Assembly (NCBI RefSeq): GCF_001006805.1
Contig: NZ_LN811366.1
Coordinates: 12,437 to 71,476, forward strand
Reading direction: 5' to 3'
From: Microvirga massiliensis
GTDB lineage: Bacteria > Pseudomonadota > Alphaproteobacteria > Rhizobiales > Beijerinckiaceae
DNA length: 59,040 bases
In this document: piece after piece, positions 25,989 to 34,449 of the stretch
Layout: every line of letters starts with the position of its first letter
Position numbering within the stretch: position 1 is the stretch's first letter
Program-made: the position numbers and the translations under genes
The notes under the pieces: model-generated
Database searches by the model: none
Seen by the model: only the letters and a program-made list of their open reading frames with translations
Told to the model about the DNA's origin: nothing

Positions 25989-27581
25989 ATGCTCCAGACA
26001 CGACGCTCCTTCCGCGGAATGGTGACTGCTCCCCACGATCTCGCTGCCCGGGCTGGCCTGCGCGTTCTGGAGGACGGCGGCACCTGTATCGAGGCTATGG
26101 TCGCGGCCGCGGCCGCGATCGCCGTGGTCTATCCGCACATGAATGGCCTCGGCGGAGACAGTTTCTGGCTCATCTCCCTACCCGGTGAAGCGCCGGTCGG
26201 TATCGACGCCTGCGGAGCGGCGGCTCGGGGGGCCGATATCGGCTTCTATCGTGAGCAGGGGCATGCCGCGATTCCGTCGCGCGGCTCTTTGGCGGCACTG
26301 ACGGTCGCAGGCGCTGTTTCGGGCTGGGAGCAGGCGCTCGAGGTCAACCGCCGCATCACGTCGAAACCGCTCCCGCTCTCACGCCTTTTGGAAGATGCCA
26401 TCGAATACGCCCGGCAGGGCATCCCGGTGACGCGGTCGCAATCCCTGAACACTTCCTCGAAGCTCCACGAGTTCGAAGATGTTCCGGGATTTGCGTCGAC
26501 CTTCCTCATCGACCGCCACATTCCGGCCGCCGGCGAGCGCTTTCGGCAGCCACGCCTTGCCGCAACCCTTGAGCATCTTGCCAGAGCGGGGCTCGACGAC
26601 TTCTACCGGGGCGACCTGGCAGAGGCCATGTCTAGCGACCTGGAAAGAGCGGGCAGCCCGTTGCGCCTCGAGGACCTTCGCGGTCACAAGGTCCGAAATG
26701 TCGAGCCGCTGTCGACGGAAGTCGGCGGCCATCAGGTTTTCAATCTGCCTCCGCCCACGCAAGGGGTGGCCTCGCTTCTGGTGCTGGGGATCTACGATCG
26801 GCTGGGTGTTCGCGAGGCCGAGAATTTCGAGTTCGTCCACGGCCTCGTCGAAGCGACGAAGCAGGCGTTTCGAATCCGCGATCGGCACGTGTGTGATCCC
26901 GATTACATGACGGAGGACCCGCGCTCCTTCCTGAAGCCCGAAGCGCTTGACGCGCATGCCCGTGTGATCGATCGCCGGCGCGCCGCCCCGTGGCCTCATC
27001 CGTCAGCACACGGCGATACCGTGTGGCTCGGCGCCATCGATGGCGAAGGACGGGCCGTCAGCTTCATTCAGAGCCTGTATTGGGAGTTCGGCTCGGGAGT
27101 CGTCCTGCCGGAAAGCGGCATCACGTGGCAGAACCGCGGCACGTCGTTCTCTCTCGACGAGCCACATCTCAACCACCTGCGGCCAGGGCGCCGCCCGTTC
27201 CACACCATCCAGCCGGCGCTTGCCCGTTTAGCCGACGGCCGCACCATGGTCTACGGAACGATGGGCGGGGAGGGGCAGCCGCAGACCCAGGCGGCCGTGT
27301 TCGCGCGTCATGTCCTACACGGCCAGGAACTCCAGCAGGCCGTCACGGCGCCTCGCTGGCTGCTCGGCCGGACCTGGGGCACGGTGACGACCAACTTGAA
27401 AATCGAGTCGCGTTTCGACCCAACCTTGATCGCGGCGCTGCAAGAGGCCGGACACGATGTCGAGGTCGTGGGGCCCTTCGAGGAGATTATGGGGCATGCC
27501 GGCGCCCTAGTGCACCACCCGAGCGGATTGATCGAAGGCGCGTCCGATCCGCGCAGCGACGGCGCTGCGCTCGGGTTCTGA
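25989..27581 (+). CDS. Gamma-glutamyltranspeptidase-family Ntn hydrolase, probable oxamate amidohydrolase (HpxW-like)
   Basis: A 530-residue self-cleaving Ntn-hydrolase. The cleavage/nucleophile site is Thr in SAHGDTVWLGAIDGEG, followed by AVSFIQSLYWEFGSGVVLPESGI and RPFHTIQPALARLADG. There is no signal peptide: the chain starts MLQTRRSFRGMVTAPHDLAAR, so it is cytoplasmic, unlike typical Ggt. Klebsiella HpxW, of this family, hydrolyses oxamate to oxalate and ammonia. Position immediately after allH, whose complex yields oxamate, supports the same role here. It could be a general acyl-glutamate or amide hydrolase; the assignment rests on family plus context. Confidence 0.83.
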   Translation: MLQTRRSFRGMVTAPHDLAARAGLRVLEDGGTCIEAMVAAAAAIAVVYPHMNGLGGDSFWLISLPGEAPVGIDACGAAARGADIGFYREQGHAAIPSRGSLAALTVAGAVSGWEQALEVNRRITSKPLPLSRLLEDAIEYARQGIPVTRSQSLNTSSKLHEFEDVPGFASTFLIDRHIPAAGERFRQPRLAATLEHLARAGLDDFYRGDLAEAMSSDLERAGSPLRLEDLRGHKVRNVEPLSTEVGGHQVFNLPPPTQGVASLLVLGIYDRLGVREAENFEFVHGLVEATKQAFRIRDRHVCDPDYMTEDPRSFLKPEALDAHARVIDRRRAAPWPHPSAHGDTVWLGAIDGEGRAVSFIQSLYWEFGSGVVLPESGITWQNRGTSFSLDEPHLNHLRPGRRPFHTIQPALARLADGRTMVYGTMGGEGQPQTQAAVFARHVLHGQELQQAVTAPRWLLGRTWGTVTTNLKIESRFDPTLIAALQEAGHDVEVVGPFEEIMGHAGALVHHPSGLIEGASDPRSDGAALGF

Positions 27582-27595
27582 CCCTGACGAATTTC

Positions 27596-27622
27596 CCTCG
27601 CCGCCTATTTGGGGAGGCGGGG
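27596..27622. other. Stem-loop between the HpxW-like gene and pucG
   Basis: CCTCGCCGCC (27596-27605) and GGAGGCGGGG (27613-27622) can pair over ten positions with one wobble and one mismatch around a seven-base loop. No run of T follows. It could slow transcription or protect the upstream message, setting pucG expression apart from the genes before it. Confidence 0.4.
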
Positions 27623-27734
27623 CAATCTCCAACGCCTTTGGATCCGTCCGGAATTGCCGATCCGCACCTGCCCGGCGACAATATCTGATCCATCGTCCGC
27701 GGTATGCTGCAGTGGCAATCAACGAGAACTCTCA

Positions 27735-28994
27735 ATGTCGACCAACGCGCTTCTCACCGAGGATCTGAACCCACTCCCGCGCCTTCTCATGGGCCCGGGT
27801 CCGATCAACGCCGATCCGCGCGTGCTGCGCGCGATGTCGATGCCTCTGCTCGGCCAGTTCGACCCGCAGTTCACAGGCTACATGAACGAGACCATGGGCC
27901 TGCTGCGGGGACTGTTCCAGACGGAGAACCGGTGGGCTTTCCTCGTGGACGGCACGGCGCGGGCGGGCATCGAAGCCGCGCTGGTATCTCTGATCGAGCC
28001 AGGAGATCGGGTGCTCATACCAGTCTTCGGGCGCTTCGGCCACCTGCTCCACGAGATCGCGGCCCGCTGCGGTGCTGAGGTGCATACAATTGAGACCGAA
28101 TGGGGCACGGTCTTCTCTCCCGACGCCATCGAGGACGCGATCCGGGCGCATCGTCCCAAGCTCGTCGCGATCGTGCACGGAGACACCTCGACGACCATGG
28201 CACAGCCCCTCGAGGCCCTCGGGGACATTTGCCGCCGCTATGACGCGCTCCTCTACGTGGATGCGACCGCCACCCTTGGCGGCATGGATTTTCGAGTCGA
28301 CGCGTGGAAGATCGACGCGGCTACGGCCGGGCTCCAGAAGTGCCTTTCCGGTCCGCCAGGGTCGGCGCCGATCACCTTCAACGAGCGCGTCGAACGAGCG
28401 GTTCTGCGGCGCAAGCACGTCGAGGAGGGCATTCGTCCTGCCGGCTTCACTCCTGGAGCAGGATCCCGGATCCAGTCGAACTACTTCGACCTCGGGATGC
28501 TCATGGATTACTGGGGCGAAGAGCGTCTCAATCACCATACCGAGGCGACTTCGATGCTCTATGCGGCGCGGGAGTGCGCCCGGATCGTGCTGCGCGAAGG
28601 TCTCGACCAAGTGGTCGATAGGCATGCCGTTGCGAGCCGCGCGACGGTGGCGGGGCTTGAGGCGATGGGACTTCGCATCTTCGGAGATGTGGACCATAAA
28701 ATGGCGAACGTGACCGGCGTCTACATCCCCGAAGGGGTGGACGGTGAGGCCGTGCGAGCCGGCATGCTCAACGACTTCGGAATCGAGATCGGCTCCTCGT
28801 TCGGGCCGCTGCGGGGGCGGATCTGGCGCATCGGCGCGATGGGCTACAACTGCCGCAAGCAGAATGTGCTGATCTGCCTCTCAGCCCTGGAGGCAACGCT
28901 TCGCAGAACTAGCTTCCGCGTCGAGGCCGGCGCGGCGGTGGAGGCGGCCTTCGCCGTGTATGACGAGCAGCCGGCATCAAATCCCACAAGATAA
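27735..28994 (+). CDS. pucG: Ureidoglycine-glyoxylate aminotransferase (PucG/HpxJ-like)
   Basis: A 419-residue PLP aminotransferase of the alanine-glyoxylate family: LLMGPGPINADPRVLRAMS, VDGTARAGIEAAL, LYVDATATLGGMDFRVD, the PLP lysine in AGLQKCLSGPPGSAP, and IGSSFGPLRGRIWRIGAMG. The segment SNYFDLGMLMDYW with HHTEATSMLY is what I associate with PucG/HpxJ rather than with serine-glyoxylate enzymes. PucG converts (S)-ureidoglycine and glyoxylate to oxalurate and glycine; oxalurate is the substrate of the AllFGH complex encoded just upstream. The start at 27735 matches the family N-terminus. Alternative: another small-substrate aminotransferase of the same family. Confidence 0.85.
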   Translation: MSTNALLTEDLNPLPRLLMGPGPINADPRVLRAMSMPLLGQFDPQFTGYMNETMGLLRGLFQTENRWAFLVDGTARAGIEAALVSLIEPGDRVLIPVFGRFGHLLHEIAARCGAEVHTIETEWGTVFSPDAIEDAIRAHRPKLVAIVHGDTSTTMAQPLEALGDICRRYDALLYVDATATLGGMDFRVDAWKIDAATAGLQKCLSGPPGSAPITFNERVERAVLRRKHVEEGIRPAGFTPGAGSRIQSNYFDLGMLMDYWGEERLNHHTEATSMLYAARECARIVLREGLDQVVDRHAVASRATVAGLEAMGLRIFGDVDHKMANVTGVYIPEGVDGEAVRAGMLNDFGIEIGSSFGPLRGRIWRIGAMGYNCRKQNVLICLSALEATLRRTSFRVEAGAAVEAAFAVYDEQPASNPTR

Positions 28995-29502
28995 CCGTTG
29001 GTGGGAGGATCATCATTGCTGCGTCAGCAATGACGGAATTCGGCCGTGAACCACGAGAGCTCGTTCGCTGGCGCCGGCAATGGTAGCGAGCCTTGGGTAG
29101 GGAAGCTAGCGCTCGGCATCGCCGCCAGAGCATCGAATCGGTCGTACGAATTTCGGTGTGAGTCGGGCTTCCCACCAGAGCATCTGTGGATTCAGGGCTG
29201 CTCTATTGCCAGCAACCTCTGCCCAACCTGCGGCTCCCGCCTCTTCGAATTGAAGCGGAAATCAAGCCGGGCCCCTGGCCGAGACTCCGAACGACTTTCG
29301 ACCAACATCGAGATCTGGGTCCCGCGATGTGAGCCCTAACTGCCGGGGATCCCCGGAGCCGAACAGAGTTCATCGAGAATCGAGCTCAGAACTCGGGCGA
29401 GATCGCCCACAGCCAATGGCCACTCAGGGCACGTTCCGGAATTTCACTGGACATCCAATTCTGCTCTGGAACGTCTACGGGGGATGGGTTCGCCGCGACT
29501 CG
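28995..29502. other. Intergenic region after pucG
   Basis: About 500 bases between convergent genes with no supported gene. A 97-codon plus frame at 29046-29339 has a CPTCG dipeptide pair but no ribosome-binding site and no family resemblance. I see no strong terminator. Confidence 0.35.
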
Positions 29503-30804
29503 TTATGCCCCCGTCACGCGCCAGATTACATTCCCCACATCGTCGGCTATCAGCAGAGCACCATCCCGCCCGATTGCCACCCCTACGGGTCGCCCATAGG
29601 CGTCTCGCTCGTCCGGCGCGAGGAATCCGCTCAAGATGTCGCGCGGGGGGCCGGACGGGCGGCCGCTTTCGAACGGAACGAAGATCACCTTATAGCCGCT
29701 GAGTTTGCTGCGGTTCCAGGAGCCGTGCTGGCCGATCACCATTCCATCGGGGAACCCAGGGAGTGTGCCAGCTGGCAGCCAACAGAGGCCTAGCGAGGCG
29801 GTATGCCCGCCTAGCGCATAGTCAGGTGTCAGGGCCCTTGCGACTGCGGCCGGATCCTGCGGCACGCGCTCATCCACCGTCTGCCCCCAATAGGAGTAAG
29901 GCCAGCCGTAGAAACCCCCATCGCGTACCGAGGTCAGGTAGTCCGGAGGCGTCTCATCGCCGAGGCCGTCGCGCTCGTTTACAACAGTCCAAAGTGTCCC
30001 CGAGTGGGGCTCCCAGGCGAGGCCAACGGGATTGCGCAGACCTGTCGCGAACATGCGGTTCGCGCCGCTCGCGAGATCGATCTCGTATATCGCCGCGCGG
30101 CCCTCCTCGGCGGCCATGCCGCGTTCGCCGATGTTGCTGAGCGAGCCCACACCCACATAGAGCTTCGAGCCGTCGGCGCTCGTCAGCAGGCTGCGCGTCC
30201 AATGCCCGCCGGGCTTGAACTCGGCCAGCTTGCGACCCGGCCCGGTGACGCGCCCCGTGCCTGCGGCGCAGGTAAAAGCGACAACCCCGTCGGTGTTGCC
30301 GACGTAGAACGTCTCACCCACCAGTGCCATGCCGAAGGGCTGATTCAGCCCATCCAGGAACACCTCCCTGACTTCGGCCACCCCGTCGCCGTCCGAGTCG
30401 CGCAGCCGCGTAATGCGGTTCGGGCTGACACCCACGGCAGCTGCGCGTTTCATCGTGCTGAGTACTGCATAGTCGAAGAGCGACCTGACAGGGCTGGCCA
30501 CGCTTAGCGCCTCGGCGACGAGTACGTCGCCATTCGGCAGAACCTCGATCCATCTGGGATGCTCGAGGTTGGTCGCGAAGGCGTTGACCTGGAGTCCCGG
30601 AGCCGCGACCGGCGTCTGCCCGGCAGTCCAACCCCTCGCCGTGGGCATCTTGAGCGTCGGTAAGCTGCCCTGCGGCCTTGCTGCGGGAATCACGGGAGTA
30701 GTGCCGAATGCTGGTGCGCGCGTGCCTTCTTGCACCCGCCGTAGCAATACCATCGCGCCTCCGATCATGGCCACGATGCGCGCAAAAATTCTGGATACGT
30801 CCAT
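29503..30804 (-). CDS. PQQ-type soluble sugar dehydrogenase (sorbosone dehydrogenase-like)
   Basis: A 433-residue six-bladed beta-propeller: FATNLEHPRWIEVLPNGDVLVAEA, ITRLRDSDGDGVAEVREVFLDGLNQPFGMAL, SLLTSADGSKLYVGVGSLSN, ATGLRNPVGLAWEPHSGTLWTVVNERD and GYKVIFVPFESGRPSG are the landmarks of glucose/sorbosone dehydrogenases. A hydrophobic N-terminus (IFARIVAMIGGAMVLL) acts as signal or anchor, so the enzyme works in the periplasm, oxidising aldoses with PQQ. The ATG at 30804 is preferred to a GTG two codons upstream. No PQQ synthesis gene is nearby. It is divergent from the tenA unit. Confidence 0.87.
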   Translation of the reverse strand: MDVSRIFARIVAMIGGAMVLLRRVQEGTRAPAFGTTPVIPAARPQGSLPTLKMPTARGWTAGQTPVAAPGLQVNAFATNLEHPRWIEVLPNGDVLVAEALSVASPVRSLFDYAVLSTMKRAAAVGVSPNRITRLRDSDGDGVAEVREVFLDGLNQPFGMALVGETFYVGNTDGVVAFTCAAGTGRVTGPGRKLAEFKPGGHWTRSLLTSADGSKLYVGVGSLSNIGERGMAAEEGRAAIYEIDLASGANRMFATGLRNPVGLAWEPHSGTLWTVVNERDGLGDETPPDYLTSVRDGGFYGWPYSYWGQTVDERVPQDPAAVARALTPDYALGGHTASLGLCWLPAGTLPGFPDGMVIGQHGSWNRSKLSGYKVIFVPFESGRPSGPPRDILSGFLAPDERDAYGRPVGVAIGRDGALLIADDVGNVIWRVTGA

Positions 30805-30810
30805 GACCAC

Positions 30811-31224
30811 CTGCCTTGATTGCGGCGCACGCTAATCGAAGCCGGCCTGCGTTGGAACAAGCTATGAGGGAAGTCATCGGATAAGGAGCCCGTTCGAAGA
30901 GGCCCCAGCGCGGCTGGAGCCGTCGTGCCGGTCGCCGTTCATCTTGAAGTCCGCTCCGAGCACGGAGCTGAAGTTGGCTGGACTTCCGCAATCGCGACGC
31001 GAGCGGGCCTTCTCGCTTAGGCGCTCCAAGGCTGAGGTCGACCCACAGCCGAAGTTGCAGTTGGAACTGCAGTTGGCAATCGAGCGGTTGCATTGGAAAT
31101 CTGACCCGGATGTAGACTGGTGTATAATGCCGGCGGGCAGGACCCTGCTCAGATGCTAACACTGGCTCGCCATAGACATCGCGCAAACGTTTGGCCCCAA
31201 GGATTGGCTCGCGGAGGCGTGCCG
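30811..31224. other. Divergent intergenic region between sugar dehydrogenase and tenA genes
   Basis: About 410 bases. Apart from the direct repeats and putative promoter at 31055-31128 listed separately, I see no gene. No thiamine-pyrophosphate riboswitch signature is visible upstream of tenA. Confidence 0.35.
31055..31128 (+). promoter_or_regulatory. Direct repeats and putative sigma-70 promoter upstream of the tenA unit
   Basis: TATAAT at 31123-31128 is preceded after 16 bases by CTGACC (31101-31106), four of six matches to TTGACA. Immediately upstream lie three copies of a short motif: TTGCAGTTGG at 31055-31064, TGCAGTTGG at 31068-31076 and TTGCATTGG at 31088-31096. The first two are 12 bases apart. 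This is the layout of an activator bound next to the -35. Confidence 0.4.
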
Positions 31225-31416
31225 GTGCACTTCACCGTGGCACTGAAGCTGAACGGAACGACGGACCGCATCGGCGTGGACGCCGAAGAGGCGCTCATCA
31301 CCATCCTGAAGGTCAAAACGGGGCGGCCGGAGGCGAGCATCACGGATGTCCGCCGACACAATCGGCGGGGCGACGCACGTCATCCGTCGCGTGCAGTCGC
31401 CGAGGACACTCCCTGA
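31225..31416 (+). CDS. Small conserved-looking hypothetical protein
   Basis: A 63-residue protein starting at GTG 31225 (GGAGG seven bases upstream): HFTVALKLNGTTDRIGVDAEEALITILKVKTGRPEASITDVRRHNRRGDARHP. A beta-hairpin-like start, an amphipathic EEALITILKVK segment and a basic RRHNRRGDARHP tail look like a real small protein of a type seen in rhizobial genomes, but I cannot name the family. It is 22 bases upstream of tenA on the same strand and probably co-transcribed. Confidence 0.55.
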   Translation: MHFTVALKLNGTTDRIGVDAEEALITILKVKTGRPEASITDVRRHNRRGDARHPSRAVAEDTP

Positions 31417-31438
31417 GGAGCAAATCGGGCAGGAGATC

Positions 31439-32116
31439 ATGAGTTTCTTCGAGCGTCTGAAGGCAGCGGCGTCCGCGGAGTGGCGGGCCTACACCGAACA
31501 TCCCTTCACGAGCGGAATGGCAGATGGTTCGCTCGATGAAGCGGCCTTTCGCCATTACCTGATTCAGGACTACCTGTTCCTCATCGAGTTTGCGCGCGCC
31601 TACGCCCTGTCCGTCTACAAGTCCCCCACGCTCGCCGACATGCGCGAAGCTGCGGCCGGCCTCTCGGCGATCCTCGACGTCGAGATGAACCTGCACGTGA
31701 AGCTCTGTGCCGGCTGGGGTCTGTCGCCCGGCGATCTGGAGCAAGCTCCTCCGGCGGTCGAGACGCTGGCCTATACGCGCTACGTGCTCGACGCAGGAAT
31801 GCGCGGTGATCTGCTGGCACTCAAGGTGGCGCTGGCCCCGTGCGTGATCGGCTATGCGGAGATCGCGGCCCAGCTCGCCGCACGACCCGCTGCGTATGCC
31901 GCAACGAACCCCTATCGCGTTTGGATCGCGGAATACGCCGGAGCACCGTACCAGGAGGTCGCGGCGACAGCGCGGAGGCACCTGGAGGACCTTGCCCAGC
32001 GCTATGCTACGCCCGCCCGCGAGGCCGAGTTGATCGCGATCTTCACGGAAGCTACCCGGCTCGAGGCCAACTTCTGGGACATGGGCTGGCGGGGCTGTGT
32101 ATCGAATAGGCCCTGA
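31439..32116 (+). CDS. tenA: Aminopyrimidine aminohydrolase / thiaminase II (TenA)
   Basis: A 225-residue TenA protein. The start at 31439 has AGGAG upstream and gives the family N-terminus SFFERLKAAASAEWRAYTEHPF. Motifs: ALDEAAFRHYLIQDYLFLIEFARAYAL-like (here SLDEAAFRHYLIQDYLFLIE), and the catalytic cysteine in ALAPCVIGYAEIA. TenA hydrolyses aminopyrimidines such as base-degraded thiamine for salvage of the HMP half. It stands apart from other thiamine genes. Since aminopyrimidine deamination also fits a base-salvage neighbourhood, a related substrate is possible. Confidence 0.92.
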   Translation: MSFFERLKAAASAEWRAYTEHPFTSGMADGSLDEAAFRHYLIQDYLFLIEFARAYALSVYKSPTLADMREAAAGLSAILDVEMNLHVKLCAGWGLSPGDLEQAPPAVETLAYTRYVLDAGMRGDLLALKVALAPCVIGYAEIAAQLAARPAAYAATNPYRVWIAEYAGAPYQEVAATARRHLEDLAQRYATPAREAELIAIFTEATRLEANFWDMGWRGCVSNRP

Positions 32117-32295
32117 CAGCGCTCGCGAGCTTCCGCAAACGGAATGGCCCGGCCATGCTCGTGCCCCGCAGCCCACTCATCCTGCTCGCAAAGTGATGGC
32201 AAGTGCATCGAGAATGGCAGGTCGGCTTCATGTTCCGACCCGCACCGCTACCGAGTCACTCGCTCATCAAACTGACAACGCACTGGCATCTTGGT

Positions 32296-33459
32296 CTATC
32301 CCTTCCCTGTAGTGATGAACACGCTCTGTTTCGGGAATTGCGCGAACACCGAGGGCGACACACTGAAATTCGCTCCCAGCAATTCCGGCGGATTGCCAGC
32401 GAGCCAACCGCTCGCTGAGATGTCCTGATAGGTGCCACTGTTGAAAACAAGGACGACCTCAGCATCCTGCTCACCGACGTTCTCAATGTAGTGGCCGTAA
32501 CCGAGCGGCACATAGCCAACGTCCCCCGGCCCAAAATCGAACGTGCGGCTTCGCCCCTTAGCTCCAAATACTGTCATCCGTACACGGCCTGCGAGGTAGT
32601 ATTGCCACTCGTCAGCGTTCGGATGCCAATGCATCTCGCGCAGGCCGCCGGGTTTAATTCGCATTGTCGCTCCGGTCATGTTAGTCGAAAGCGGAAACTC
32701 CTTCATTGATGCGAGCCGCACTGATCCCCCGGCAAAGGTCTGCGGCTGCTGTGCCTCCAAGCGATAGCGGTGCGTCAAAGGTCCGCTATTCTGCGAACCG
32801 AAGGGCGGATCACTCGGCAGCGGCTCAGGCGCCGGACCTTTTCCAATGAAGACCTCGCGCTTTGGAAACTCGGCAAATACCGAGGCTGGCACGCCGAAAT
32901 TCTTCGCCAGCACCTCCGGCGGCGTGTGTGCAAACCAATCCGTGCTGCTGAACGTCGCAAAGCCAGAGAAATGTCCGTTCTCGAAGACCTCGATGAATTG
33001 GCATTCGTCTGAACCAAACGCCTGGATGGCGTGGCCATGGCCGCGTGGAAAATACCAGACGTCACCTGCTGCGAAATCCACGATCTCGCAATGCCCTGCG
33101 GGATCGGCCACAGTGACCTGGCAACGGCCGCTGATGACGTAGGCCCATTCCGTTGCATTGGCATGCCAGTGCAACTCCCGTATTCCTCCGGGCGCCAGAT
33201 TGACCAGCACCCCCGCGATGTTTTCGGCAGCGGGAAACTCGAGCACCGAGGCCTCGCGGAAATGGCCTCCGGAGTACACGATCGGCTTCTGCTCGCCGAG
33301 CGCGAACCGGAAAGATGGTAGTTCATCATCATGCGCTTCCGATGATGTCTCCGTACCGACGGCCGCCTGCGTGTCGTCTCTTATTGCCGTCGCGGCAAGT
33401 AAACCTCCCGCTGTGGCCGCAGCAGCGCCGAGCGCGCTCCGCCGGGATATCTCTGTCAT
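32296..33459 (-). CDS. Exported bicupin, oxalate-decarboxylase family, lacking usual catalytic glutamates
   Basis: A 387-residue protein with a Tat-type signal (SRRSALGAAAATAGGLL) and two cupin domains. Metal-ligand sets are present in both: HWHANATEWAYV with GHGHAIQ, and HWHPNADEWQYY with GYGHYIEN. Compared from memory with Bacillus OxdC, the lid over the first Mn site reads SGFAT instead of SENST, losing Glu162. The Glu333 position in the second domain (LEIF in OxdC) reads VLVF. The protein may therefore not be a standard oxalate decarboxylase. The start at 33459 has GGAGG nine bases upstream. It lies near enzymes predicted to yield oxalate. Confidence 0.85.
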   Translation of the reverse strand: MTEISRRSALGAAAATAGGLLAATAIRDDTQAAVGTETSSEAHDDELPSFRFALGEQKPIVYSGGHFREASVLEFPAAENIAGVLVNLAPGGIRELHWHANATEWAYVISGRCQVTVADPAGHCEIVDFAAGDVWYFPRGHGHAIQAFGSDECQFIEVFENGHFSGFATFSSTDWFAHTPPEVLAKNFGVPASVFAEFPKREVFIGKGPAPEPLPSDPPFGSQNSGPLTHRYRLEAQQPQTFAGGSVRLASMKEFPLSTNMTGATMRIKPGGLREMHWHPNADEWQYYLAGRVRMTVFGAKGRSRTFDFGPGDVGYVPLGYGHYIENVGEQDAEVVLVFNSGTYQDISASGWLAGNPPELLGANFSVSPSVFAQFPKQSVFITTGKG

Positions 33460-34449
33460 GATTGACAATCCTCCGTTGAAGACGTCGACCTGGCAGCAAG
33501 TCCAGGATCTACTTAGATTGGCGTCATGCAAGCAGTATTTGCGCATCATGATTTTAATTGGGCCGGTGAAGCCTTGCTTGACCCAATAGGACAGCGACGT
33601 GACTGTTTGAGACACCCGATCTTTGATACCGCTCCAACTCGGTTTGCCCAGCAGCCGAGTGGGTCAGATTTCCCTTAGCTTGGGGCAGTTTGGATCCAGT
33701 CCGCTTGCCGAAGTCGCAAGGGGATTTGGTTCGGCAAGCTTAGCCATGCGATTGTCTTGCCATGCAGTGCCGCTCAACTGACGTCCCACCACATCAATGC
33801 TGCCGGTTGGATTGCGAGGGAGGCAGGAGGCAGTGATCCTGGCGTTCGCGCCTGACAAATGTCTCCAAGTGGATGTCCCACATCCCCCATGAAGCTCCCG
33901 GCTTTACCCCAAGGCGAGTATTCCTCATGCGAGGTCATGACATCTGACCAGCAAGGCTACTGTCGGCCAAACGGTCCGTGCTGGCGTACCGTAAACAGTG
34001 GGAATCGAGGAAGGCGGCATGTCCCATGTCACGGAACACCGGGACCGTCCGAGGGATCAGACGCCGCCGGCTCACGGCTTCTGGTCGCCGACGCTCTATA
34101 GCGAGCACCACTCCTCGCGCCCAATGAACTGAAATGCCTACTCGCTCGGCACCAAGAACAATAGGCTGAATTACAATCCGGCGGTTCGCTCACCTTCTAT
34201 TCTCAAGCCGACCACCAGCCGAGATGCAGTGCGCCAACTCGCTGTCCGAATCACAAACTCGCTGACTTCTCGCTCTTCATGCATGCTGAACGGCAGGCCG
34301 CGGCGATTACAGGTGGCTCCTGGATGCTGCCTGCCGTGCAACCACCATCAGAAAAGTCCTTCGCGGACGACCAGCGAGCTTTGGCAGTCAGGGCCAATTG
34401 CACTGCGCGTCCACTTGTTAGTGAGCTTTCGGGCGGCCGTCTTGTCGTT
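33460..34449. other. Gene-poor region between the bicupin and amidohydrolase genes
   Basis: Nearly 1 kb with stop codons frequent in all frames and no protein I recognise. Small frames at 33859-34101 (+) and 34019-34132 (+) have no family resemblance. It must contain the promoter of the bicupin gene on its left side. Base composition is less G+C-rich than the surrounding genes. Confidence 0.35.

Noticed and set aside
25989..27581. Classical periplasmic gamma-glutamyltranspeptidase
   Set aside because: No signal peptide, and the nucleophile region and operon position fit the HpxW-type cytoplasmic enzyme better.
29046..29339. 97-codon frame with a CPTCG motif, possible zinc ribbon
   Set aside because: Only one CxxC pair, no ribosome-binding site, composition like non-coding DNA.
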